A DNA stretch of 7,198 bases, taken from the NCBI GenBank assembly GCA_949127685.1, contig CASBPW010000283.1, forward strand, positions 1 to 7,198. The letters are read 5' to 3'. Below the pieces are notes generated by a model. It had not been told where the DNA came from, ran no database searches, and saw nothing but the letters and a program-made list of their open reading frames with translations. Position numbers and translations under genes: made by a program. This document shows, in pieces, positions 1 through 5,722 of the stretch (positions within the stretch are counted from its first letter, which is position 1; every line of letters starts with the position of its first letter). The stretch comes from Candidatus Sivonenia alaskensis PMM_0068. GTDB taxonomy: Bacteria; Cyanobacteriota; Cyanobacteriia; Gloeobacterales; PMM-0068.

Positions 1-744
1 GAAATAACTGACGTGGTTTCCATTACCCCTAAGAGCGCAGATGGGGCCAACGTGGTCTTAACCCTCACCCGCGCTCAACAGCTCTTCAAGCTGACCTGTG
101 GGTATACCAAATCAGCGGGAGCCTCAATCTTCGGTGATGAAAAAGCACCAGCGGCAGCAGAAAGTGCCCCTGAGCCAGCAGCAGCAGAAAGTACCCCTGT
201 CCCTGCAGTAGCCCCTGAAGCAGCAGCGGTCAAGCCAACTTTGGGTTATGCGGCTCCTTGTAAGGATATCCCTGCTTATCAAGACAAGAAGACCGCTGCG
301 CTGGCTGCGGTGGATGAACAGATAGCCAAAGCAACTATTGCCGTTGTTCCCACCTTCACGATCATTCCTGGTATTACGGGTAGTCAGTCGCTGAAGCAGG
401 AGTGGGAATCCAAGAAAGCTTCGTTACAGGACAAGTTTGCCCGGTACGAAAAGCCCGGTGTACTCTGTGGCGTTGAGGATGGGAATCCCCGCTTGATTGC
501 GGATGGTCGCCTAGACCATGCTGGAGACTTCATTATTCCTAGCCTCTTGTTTCTCTATGTCGCTGGAGCGCTAGGCTGGGCTGGACGCGATTATTTAATC
601 AAAGCCAACCGGGACCCGAATCTAGAAATCATGATTGATACGCCTAAGGCTATTCAGTCTCTCGTGGTGGGCTTGCTCTGGCCTGCTCAAGCCATCCCTG
701 CCATCCTCTCGGGTTCTATCCGAGACGATAGTGTCAAACCCTAA
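1..744 (+). CDS. psaF: Photosystem I reaction centre subunit III (PsaF), 5' partial, with long N-terminal extension
   Basis: The frame is open to the left edge, so the true start (probably with a signal peptide) lies outside; the first possible start inside is GTG at 13, used for numbering. The C-terminal half is clearly PsaF: a first cysteine (C83, in PCKDIPAYQ), a second (C152, in LCGVEDGNPRL), then DGRLDHAGDFIIPS leading into a transmembrane segment at about 173-195 ending GWAGRDYLI, and a second hydrophobic stretch at about 213-233. PsaF is a photosystem I subunit with a lumenal (or periplasmic, if thylakoids are absent) domain on the electron-donor side and one membrane helix. Two things are odd. 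The two cysteines are 69 residues apart, against about 35 in canonical cyanobacterial PsaF as I recall it. There is also an extension of over 80 residues before C83: a PsbV-like stretch (1-36) and an Ala/Pro/Glu linker (about 44-74). The psaJ-like gene follows after 16 nt. Confidence 0.93.
   Translation, partial: EITDVVSITPKSADGANVVLTLTRAQQLFKLTCGYTKSAGASIFGDEKAPAAAESAPEPAAAESTPVPAVAPEAAAVKPTLGYAAPCKDIPAYQDKKTAALAAVDEQIAKATIAVVPTFTIIPGITGSQSLKQEWESKKASLQDKFARYEKPGVLCGVEDGNPRLIADGRLDHAGDFIIPSLLFLYVAGALGWAGRDYLIKANRDPNLEIMIDTPKAIQSLVVGLLWPAQAIPAILSGSIRDDSVKP
154..207 (+). repeat. Two-copy 27-bp in-frame tandem repeat in the PsaF linker
   Basis: Unit 1 (154-180) and unit 2 (181-207) match at 23 of 27 positions and encode AAAESAPEP and AAAESTPVP. 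The unit length is a multiple of three, so the frame is kept. The repeat lies in a low-complexity Ala/Pro/Glu linker that separates the N-terminal extension from the PsaF core, and probably arose by local duplication. Confidence 0.8.
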
Positions 745-747
745 TCT

Positions 748-751
748 GGAG
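748..751 (+). promoter_or_regulatory. Ribosome binding site of the psaJ-like gene
   Basis: GGAG lies 9 nt before the ATG at 761, in the 16-nt gap after the psaF stop. It supports ATG 761 as the start rather than the earlier in-frame ATG at 635, which would lie inside psaF. Confidence 0.65.
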
Positions 752-760
752 TCTCAACTT

Positions 761-871
761 ATGCGTATTCCTGCACCGATCGGTGGTCTCTTGTTCATCG
801 CAGTCAGTCTTGCCCTCCTGATGTGGGCGAATATCTTGACCAACTATCCTCTGTTTCATCCCATGTCCTAA
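761..871 (+). CDS. psaJ: Photosystem I small membrane subunit, PsaJ type (possibly PsaZ)
   Basis: This is a 36-residue protein with one membrane helix (about residues 8-26, rich in Leu, Ile, Ala and Val). It ends NYPLFHPMS, which matches the conserved C-terminal LLFHPL of PsaJ. The position directly after psaF matches the usual psaFJ operon, in which PsaJ packs beside the PsaF helix. It is shorter than the roughly 40 residues of canonical PsaJ and its N-terminal half is not typical. Gloeobacter is reported to lack PsaJ and to carry a small subunit named PsaZ; the name psaZ may fit better if this genome belongs to that group, and I cannot decide from this sequence alone. That it is a small photosystem I subunit is well supported by the motif and context; the exact name is not. 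Confidence 0.7.
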   Translation: MRIPAPIGGLLFIAVSLALLMWANILTNYPLFHPMS

Positions 872-877
872 GAGCGT

Positions 878-897
878 AGACGCGATATATCGCGTCT
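878..897. repeat. Perfect 20-bp palindrome after the psaJ-like gene
   Basis: AGACGCGATATATCGCGTCT equals its own reverse complement. In RNA it could fold as an 8-bp stem with a TATA loop. It begins 6 nt after the stop codon at 869-871 and is not followed by a T-tract, so it is not a standard terminator. An mRNA 3'-end stabiliser or a dimeric protein-binding site are both possible. Confidence 0.75.
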
Positions 898-916
898 CTT
901 CATGCCCGTATGATAA

Positions 917-945
917 AAAAGCCCCCTGCATCGCAGGGGGCTTTT
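917..945. terminator. Bidirectional intrinsic terminator between psaFJ and hup
   Basis: A perfect 13-bp inverted repeat (917-929 with 933-945) with a 3-nt loop has a GC-rich core flanked by A-runs on the left and T-runs on the right. Transcripts from either side therefore end in a stem followed by U residues. It serves the psaFJ operon from the left and hup from the right, whose stop codon is 17 bp away. Confidence 0.93.
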
Positions 946-961
946 CAGATACTTTACCGAT

Positions 962-1252
962 TTACTTTTTCGCCTTTTGAGCGTCTACTTTCTCTTTGAA
1001 GGATTTACCAGCAGAGAAAGCGGGTACTACCGTCGCAGGAATGGTCATTTTCTTGCCAGACTGAGGGTTGCGGCCCTCACGCTCTTTGCGTTCACGGCGC
1101 TCAAATGAACCAAAGCCCACTAAGGTCACTTTGTCGTCTTCAGACACGGCATCGACGATAGTTTCCAGAGCAGCCGTGATGATCGCATCGACGTCTTTCT
1201 TTGTGTGGCTCGTCCGCTTTGCTACAGCATCAACCAATTCACCTTTATTCAT
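962..1252 (-). CDS. hup: DNA-binding protein HU
   Basis: A 96-residue histone-like protein that binds and bends DNA as a dimer in the nucleoid. The start MNKGELVDAVAKRT and the two N-terminal helices are typical. The family signature appears as VGFGSFERRERKEREGRNP (residues 45-63), and the DNA-contacting arm includes R61-N62-P63, with P63 the residue that intercalates in HU/IHF proteins. The Lys-rich tail (KVDAQKAKK) makes it slightly longer than the usual 90-94 residues. The start is secured by GAGGAG five nt upstream of ATG. The gene is alone, converges on psaFJ and shares its terminator. I see no convincing promoter hexamers in the upstream spacer. Confidence 0.97.
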   Translation of the reverse strand: MNKGELVDAVAKRTSHTKKDVDAIITAALETIVDAVSEDDKVTLVGFGSFERRERKEREGRNPQSGKKMTIPATVVPAFSAGKSFKEKVDAQKAKK

Positions 1253-1687
1253 AAAATCTCCTCACAGGGGTTATGTGAAATTCAGATTAAGGGGTTTTCT
1301 CTGGGCTGTTCTTGCTGTCTGCTAAATGGACCAATTTGCACCACTTAAGGCTTCAAACTGGCTGTGGGCGCGATGTGCACGCCTTTGGGAGTAAGAATTG
1401 TTGCAGACATGGCGGGCGTTTTCCTTAGTGACAGATAGGGTATCTGTTAGCAATGGAAGCCGAAAAACCTTTTCAGAGAGGAACCCTGATAAAACTGAGC
1501 TTCAATGCCATATTTTACACGCTCTTTTCAAAGTTAGGTACTGTTTTCTTTTTTTTCTTACAAAACGATCCCAAATATTTATATAAAGGTTGATTTACAT
1601 TACCAAGATTGCCTAGCCCGTAGGATATTCCTCCGTCTGCCAACGCATTAAATCACTCCTAAAATAGGCATCTGCGAAATAATTTAG
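1253..1687. other. 435-bp spacer between hup and mrdA, apparently non-coding
   Basis: This holds the upstream region of hup and the downstream region of mrdA. It has the hup ribosome site at its left end, a hyphenated palindrome at 1431-1447 and a pyrimidine-rich tract around 1544-1559 with no strong stem before it. The only open frame of any length (1398-1586, +, 62 codons, TTG start) looks like chance. I see no tRNA, no recognised small RNA and no clear terminator for mrdA. Confidence 0.6.
1431..1447. repeat. Hyphenated palindrome upstream of hup
   Basis: ACAGATAGGGTATCTGT has two perfect 7-bp arms around a GGG spacer. It lies about 180 bp upstream of the hup start codon in otherwise featureless DNA. 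The shape fits a dimeric operator or a small hairpin; no binding protein can be named. Confidence 0.5.
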
Positions 1688-3484
1688 CTAGCGTGCTACT
1701 TTTTTAGGAGTCTTTGCGGGTGGTTGCCCTACTTGCATTCCCTTCTTCCGACTCATAAATACTTCGTAGATCTTCTTGGCAACAGGGGCTGCATCGCTTC
1801 CTCCGTGCCCTCCCCCTTCTACAAAAACAGAGACGGCTATCTCTGGTTTGTTGTAGGGTGCATAGCCTACAAAGACCGCATGGGTGCGGTGGGAGTGGAA
1901 GTCTTCGGCCGTTCCTGTTTTCCCGGCAAAGCTAGTAGTACCCAAAGCACCACGGGCCGTACCACTGGCAACTACTTGTCTAAGGCCATTCTGAACCACT
2001 GCTAAGGTTTCTGGCTTGAGGCTGAGGCTGGTTTTAACCGGAGGTTCTCCCTTCAACAAGTGAGGTTCAACGCGGTAACCTCCATTGGCAATGACAGAGA
2101 CCATGACAGCATTCTGGAGCGGGGTAGACAGGTTAAAGCCTTGTCCAATGGACATATTGGCTGTATCCCCTGGGTACCATTTTTGCTTGTACGTCTTGAG
2201 CTTCCAGGCTTCACTGGGGACTAGCCCCGCTGATTCGGATTGCAAGTTTAGGCTAGTTCTTTCTCCGTAGCCAAACTTACGGGCCATCGCCCCTATGCGC
2301 TCTGGACCAAGGCGCAATCCTACTTGGTAGAAGAAGGTATCGGCACTTACAGCTAGCGCTCGAGGAAAGCCAATAGTGCCAAAGCCTCGATGATTATGTT
2401 CTCCAAAACGTCGACTTCCCACCTGTAGACTACCAAAAGTATGGAGTACGGATTTTGGGGTGAATAGTCCTGACTCCAAGGCGGCAGTGGTCATGATGAT
2501 CTTATAGGTGCTAGCCGGCGGGTAAGGGCGCACGCCACGGTTTAGGAAAGGATGGTCTAGCTGCTGAAACTCTTGCCATTCTTTCTTCTTGATTTTGTGG
2601 GAAAACATATTGGGGTTAAAGCCGGGGTTAGAAGCCATGACCAAGACTTCGCCTGTTCTTGGGTCTAAGACTACCACTGCTCCCATCCGACCTTCTAGTC
2701 CAGCTTCGGCTGCTTTTTGCATGTCTAGGTCTAGGGAAAGGCTCACCTCTCCACCCTTCTGCGATTTAATCGTCCCTAAGACGCGCTTGACCTGGCCCGA
2801 GGCATCTACTTCTACCTGTTGGCCACCCCATTGTCCGTGCAACTGAGATTCAAATAACTGTTCAGCCCCCATCTTGCCGACAATATCCCCAAGCTTGTAG
2901 CCTTGGTCCTTCCGTCGATCCAGTTCTTTTTCTGAAATTTCTCCGGTGTAGCCCAGGACTTGGGAGGCTAGCTTGCCATGGGGATAGAAACGGCTGAGTT
3001 CTGCATCGACCCGCACTCCTGGCAAATCGGCCTCATGTTCCTTCATTCGGATCACAAAGGCTGGGTCTAGACCTTGAAGTAGACGGACGGGGTAAGGAGA
3101 ACGGAATCCGGCAATGCGCAGTTTGCGATACATCTCTTCGGAGGACATGCCCGTGTAGGGGACTAGACGTTCCAAAACCGCTGGCCATTTTCTGGGGCGC
3201 ACTTGGAGGGGGTCTAGGAATAAAGAGTAAGTTAATTGACTACTGACCAAAACCTTACCGTAGCGGTCCAGAAGTTCACCCCGTTCTGGGGCCTTAGGTA
3301 AGAGGCGAATACGATTATTTTCGGCCTGCTCTCGCCGTTCTCCCCCCTCAACTAGCTGCAAGAACACCAATCGAATAACTAGAGCACTCAGCAAAGCAGC
3401 CCCAATCGCCAGGAGCATGATGGCCCTCAGACCGCCTCCTGACCATCGTTTTTCTTGCTTCTCTGAGCCTTGCCCTAGCTGCAT
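1688..3484 (-). CDS. mrdA: Penicillin-binding protein 2 (peptidoglycan DD-transpeptidase)
   Basis: A 598-residue class B penicillin-binding protein that cross-links peptidoglycan outside the inner membrane, normally within the elongation machinery with RodA. A short cytoplasmic tail (1-20) precedes a membrane anchor at about 21-45. The non-catalytic pedestal domain starts with a segment near 64-80 (PKAPERGELLDRYGKVLVSS), the family hallmark R-G-x-x-x-D-R-x-G. The transpeptidase domain has all three active-site motifs: nucleophile S325-T-Y-K328 (in PPASTYKI), S380-A-D382 (the SxD form usual in PBP2) and K522-T-G524 (in FAGKTGTAE). The Lys/Pro-rich tail is probably disordered. The length and the SADTFFYQVG motif favour PBP2 over FtsI. 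No rodA or mre genes are adjacent. The ATG lacks a clear ribosome site (GAAGAG lies 14 nt away). A TATACT hexamer at 3512-3517 in the 74-bp upstream gap could be a -10 element, but has no good -35. Confidence 0.95.
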   Translation of the reverse strand: MQLGQGSEKQEKRWSGGGLRAIMLLAIGAALLSALVIRLVFLQLVEGGERREQAENNRIRLLPKAPERGELLDRYGKVLVSSQLTYSLFLDPLQVRPRKWPAVLERLVPYTGMSSEEMYRKLRIAGFRSPYPVRLLQGLDPAFVIRMKEHEADLPGVRVDAELSRFYPHGKLASQVLGYTGEISEKELDRRKDQGYKLGDIVGKMGAEQLFESQLHGQWGGQQVEVDASGQVKRVLGTIKSQKGGEVSLSLDLDMQKAAEAGLEGRMGAVVVLDPRTGEVLVMASNPGFNPNMFSHKIKKKEWQEFQQLDHPFLNRGVRPYPPASTYKIIMTTAALESGLFTPKSVLHTFGSLQVGSRRFGEHNHRGFGTIGFPRALAVSADTFFYQVGLRLGPERIGAMARKFGYGERTSLNLQSESAGLVPSEAWKLKTYKQKWYPGDTANMSIGQGFNLSTPLQNAVMVSVIANGGYRVEPHLLKGEPPVKTSLSLKPETLAVVQNGLRQVVASGTARGALGTTSFAGKTGTAEDFHSHRTHAVFVGYAPYNKPEIAVSVFVEGGGHGGSDAAPVAKKIYEVFMSRKKGMQVGQPPAKTPKKVAR

Positions 3485-3558
3485 ACACTAATTATGCGCT
3501 CTTCAGGGCTGAGTATATCTGTTCGCCATCTGATACGGGCATCTACAGCACTTAACGA

Positions 3559-4197
3559 CTAACGACGGATAACAACCGGAGCATCTAAGCTCAGATTGAT
3601 AGAACGGTCAGGCCGCACTACTACGACTCTAGGAGCGGTTACGTTTCCCACAAGGACGCCAGCGGCGGCCCCGCCAAGGACTGCCCCCCAGGTGACTCCA
3701 CCGGCGATCGCACTTAACAGGGCCCCACCGGCCGCACCGATACCGGCATCCCCAGCAATCGCTCCGCCTGAATATTCTCTGGGATCCTTTTCATCGGGGA
3801 GCATGTCAGAACTGGCACGTAAGGAGAGGTACTGTCCGTTAATTAAAACCCCATCTGCCAGAAATTTTAGGCCTCCAGGGACAGGGGCAAACCGTCCGCG
3901 CACTTCAGAGCCTCTGGGAAGAACAATGTTGCCACGGTTGTCCAGGACGTCCTGAGAAATTACTAAACTGGCATTGGCATCTTTACCAGGGTCTAAGTAC
4001 TGAGCTGCGTTGGCTGGAGCTGCTACAGGAACTGCGGTTCCTTGTTCCAAGCGCACCACCCCCACACTGAAGCGCCGATTGTTGGCTTGGGGTGCATTAA
4101 TATCTGGCTCTAAGACCGGATAGTCTGCTGCACGCACAGACAGTATAGGAGTCAAAGCCATGGAAAGGGAAAGAGAAAAAGCTAAGAAACGACGCAT
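3559..4197 (-). CDS. Secreted glycine-zipper protein of unknown function (cyanobacterial TrbI-like family)
   Basis: A 212-residue protein with an N-terminal signal peptide (MRR, hydrophobic core about 4-18, likely cleaved after VRA near residue 23). A middle domain (about 75-130) contains VLPRGSEVRGRF and LINGQYLSLRA. Next comes a Gly/Ala-rich zipper (about 144-187) that could insert in a membrane, and a C-terminal segment with alternating hydrophobic residues (INLSLDAPVVI). This arrangement resembles a family common in cyanobacteria and often labelled conjugal transfer TrbI-like. That label rests on a weak similarity, and nothing here suggests conjugation. I infer an envelope location. The start is ATG 4197: it has a perfect AGGAGG five nt upstream and begins the signal peptide. 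The frame stays open to 4449, but the extra residues look non-coding. It lies 74 bp upstream of mrdA on the same strand and may be co-transcribed. Confidence 0.82.
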   Translation of the reverse strand: MRRFLAFSLSLSMALTPILSVRAADYPVLEPDINAPQANNRRFSVGVVRLEQGTAVPVAAPANAAQYLDPGKDANASLVISQDVLDNRGNIVLPRGSEVRGRFAPVPGGLKFLADGVLINGQYLSLRASSDMLPDEKDPREYSGGAIAGDAGIGAAGGALLSAIAGGVTWGAVLGGAAAGVLVGNVTAPRVVVVRPDRSINLSLDAPVVIRR

Positions 4198-4202
4198 GAT
4201 GT

Positions 4203-4208
4203 CCTCCT
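4203..4208 (-). promoter_or_regulatory. Strong ribosome binding site fixing the start at 4197
   Basis: Read on the minus strand this is AGGAGG, five nt before ATG 4197. It settles the start of the glycine-zipper protein against the longer open frame that begins at 4449. Confidence 0.9.
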
Positions 4209-4341
4209 GAGAACTGATGGTGTTGGTATACGCGCGCTGTAGGCCAGGTCTGCCCTTCGAGCTTCCCCTCATTGTCTGAGCACCATTTAGGTCTACACTC
4301 ACCTGCCCCCTAATCTTTACTGAGGGAGCAACCCTACCCTC

Positions 4342-4347
4342 ATTATA
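4342..4347 (-). promoter_or_regulatory. Candidate -10 element (TATAAT) for the glycine-zipper gene
   Basis: A consensus TATAAT lies on the minus strand about 145 nt upstream of the start codon. The sequence 16-18 nt further upstream has no good match to TTGACA and there is no TG extension, so it would be a -35-independent promoter, or a chance match in AT-rich DNA. Confidence 0.35.
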
Positions 4348-4519
4348 GGTCGGCAGATGTAGTCGGTTATTTTCCGAAATAGACCTTATTAGGTACTTTA
4401 CTACGCTACATATGGATAGATAGTTAGCATACAACATAATACTTGCCATGAGATACTAGCACACGCAATAAAGTTTACGGGTTTACTACTGTTGTATAAA
4501 GTACCGTTAGCTTCTAAAT

Positions 4520-5512
4520 CTAAAACTGCTTCAAGAAACGCTGGTCACTATTGTACAAAAGCCTTATATCGTCGATGCCGTAGAGTAACATGGCTAATCG
4601 TTCGATGCCTAGTCCTGCGGCAAAGCCTTGGACTTTTTCTGGGTCATAACCAACTGATTTGAAGACATTTGGATCGACCATCCCTGCGCCCAGGACCTCC
4701 AACCAGCGACCCCCAGATTTAGATTCCCACCAGATATCTACTTCCATGGAGGGCTCGGTGAAGGGAAAAAAGCTGGGGCGGAAACGGACAGGACGCTCTC
4801 CCAGTAACTCTTCCAGAAAAACAGTAAGCGTTCCTTTGAGGTCTGTGAACGTAATGTCTTCGTCCACTGCCAATACTTCTAGCTGGTGGAAGATCGGATA
4901 GTGGCTAGCATCCACCGCATCTCTGCGGAATACTCGCCCAGAGCAGATCATGCGGAATGGGGGTTCATTCTCTTCCATATAGCGGATCTGAATGGAAGAG
5001 GTGTGGGTGCGTAGTAACTGACCATTGGGCAGGTACAAGGTATCCTGCATATCCCTGGCTGGATGGTCTGCTGGGGTATTCAAGGCTTCAAAGTTGTAAT
5101 ATTCCGTTTCCACTTCCGGTCCGGTGGCCGGCGAGTAGCCTAGGCCCACAAAGATATCGTTGATGCGGTCAATGGTCCCAAGAATGGGATGGACACGGCC
5201 CTGGGGAATATAGACGCCCGGCATGGTGACATCTATAGCTTCTGCGGCCAGTTGCACACTCAATTTGGCTTCTTCGAGGGCGGCTTTGCGTTCCTGTAGC
5301 TGCTCTTCAAATTCGTTTTTAATCTGATTGGCTAAAGCACCAATCACAGGGCGCTCTTCAACGGAAAGCTTACCCATTCCCCCCAAAATCGCCGAGAGCT
5401 TCCCCTTTTTACCCATATATTCGATACGCAGAGCTTCTAGAGCTTCCAAGTCGGGAGCTTCGGTAATGGCAAGACGGGCTTCTTGGTGGAGCTGATTTAG
5501 TTGGTCTTTCAT
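4520..5512 (-). CDS. pheS: Phenylalanyl-tRNA synthetase alpha subunit
   Basis: A 330-residue class II aminoacyl-tRNA synthetase subunit that, with PheT, charges tRNA-Phe in the cytoplasm. An N-terminal tRNA-binding coiled coil (about 1-90) contains EYMGKKGKLSAILGGMGKL. The catalytic core follows: motif 1 region from RVHPI (about 106-110), DMQDTLYL (154-161), RTHTSS (168-173), motif 2 with GRVFRRD (192-198) and HQLE (209-212), FFPFTEPS (248-255, phenylalanine site) and motif 3 GLGIERLAML (300-309). The length fits the family. ATG 5512 was chosen because MKDQLNQLHQEAR begins like other PheS proteins; a TTG at 5548 would add 12 polar residues without family support. No convincing ribosome site precedes ATG 5512. 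pheT is not adjacent on either side, so the two subunits are encoded apart, as is usual in cyanobacteria. Confidence 0.97.
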   Translation of the reverse strand: MKDQLNQLHQEARLAITEAPDLEALEALRIEYMGKKGKLSAILGGMGKLSVEERPVIGALANQIKNEFEEQLQERKAALEEAKLSVQLAAEAIDVTMPGVYIPQGRVHPILGTIDRINDIFVGLGYSPATGPEVETEYYNFEALNTPADHPARDMQDTLYLPNGQLLRTHTSSIQIRYMEENEPPFRMICSGRVFRRDAVDASHYPIFHQLEVLAVDEDITFTDLKGTLTVFLEELLGERPVRFRPSFFPFTEPSMEVDIWWESKSGGRWLEVLGAGMVDPNVFKSVGYDPEKVQGFAAGLGIERLAMLLYGIDDIRLLYNSDQRFLKQF

Positions 5513-5722
5513 GACATGTCGTGGTGAACGCTTCCTATTCTCTCTCAAGGCTGCGGTTTTTGGCCCGGCTTATCCTGGCTCATCCTCTCAACGTTTTAAC
5601 AAACAGCTCAGGGCAAGGTGATACATAATCGGCAGTGAGGCACACACAGAGCTCATGGGTCATTTCGAAGATGTGCAGTGCTATGGGGCATTTTGGTTGT
5701 CTCCCCTAAATACTAAATCAGT

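Larger units (their letters stand above)
4198..4519. other. 322-bp spacer between pheS and the glycine-zipper gene
   Basis: This holds the leader of the gene at 3559-4197, with its ribosome site at the left end and a candidate -10 element at 4342-4347. The right part, just downstream of pheS, is AT-rich and shows no stem followed by a T-tract, so no intrinsic terminator for pheS can be called. No RNA gene was recognised. Confidence 0.6.

Noticed and set aside
1398..1586. 62-codon plus-strand open frame with a TTG start preceded by GGGAG
   Set aside because: The start is weak, the product resembles nothing I know, and the composition looks like non-coding AT-rich DNA running into a T-tract.
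1613..1648. 11-codon minus-strand frame with AGGAG seven nt before its ATG, 40 nt after the mrdA stop
   Set aside because: It is very short, resembles no known peptide, and the next gene on that strand (hup) is 360 nt away, so a leader role is unsupported.
3596..3955. 119-codon plus-strand frame opposite the glycine-zipper gene
   Set aside because: It is a Pro/Ala/Thr-rich shadow of the real minus-strand gene, which has a signal peptide, a ribosome site and a family-like architecture.
4198..4449. N-terminal extension of the glycine-zipper protein (start at 4449)
   Set aside because: The extra 84 residues look non-coding and would bury the signal peptide; ATG 4197 has a perfect ribosome site.
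4392..4505. 9-bp inverted repeat (GGTACTTTA and TAAAGTACC) about 96 bp apart, considered as ends of a miniature element
   Set aside because: The arms do not extend beyond 9 bp, there is no flanking duplication, and repeats of this size are expected by chance in a window this long.
5588..5656. 22-codon minus-strand frame between the antitoxin gene and pheS, preceded by a 12-codon frame that overlaps it by ATGA
   Set aside because: The upstream 12-codon frame has a GGGGAG site, but both are tiny, unrecognised and expected by chance in a 210-bp gap.
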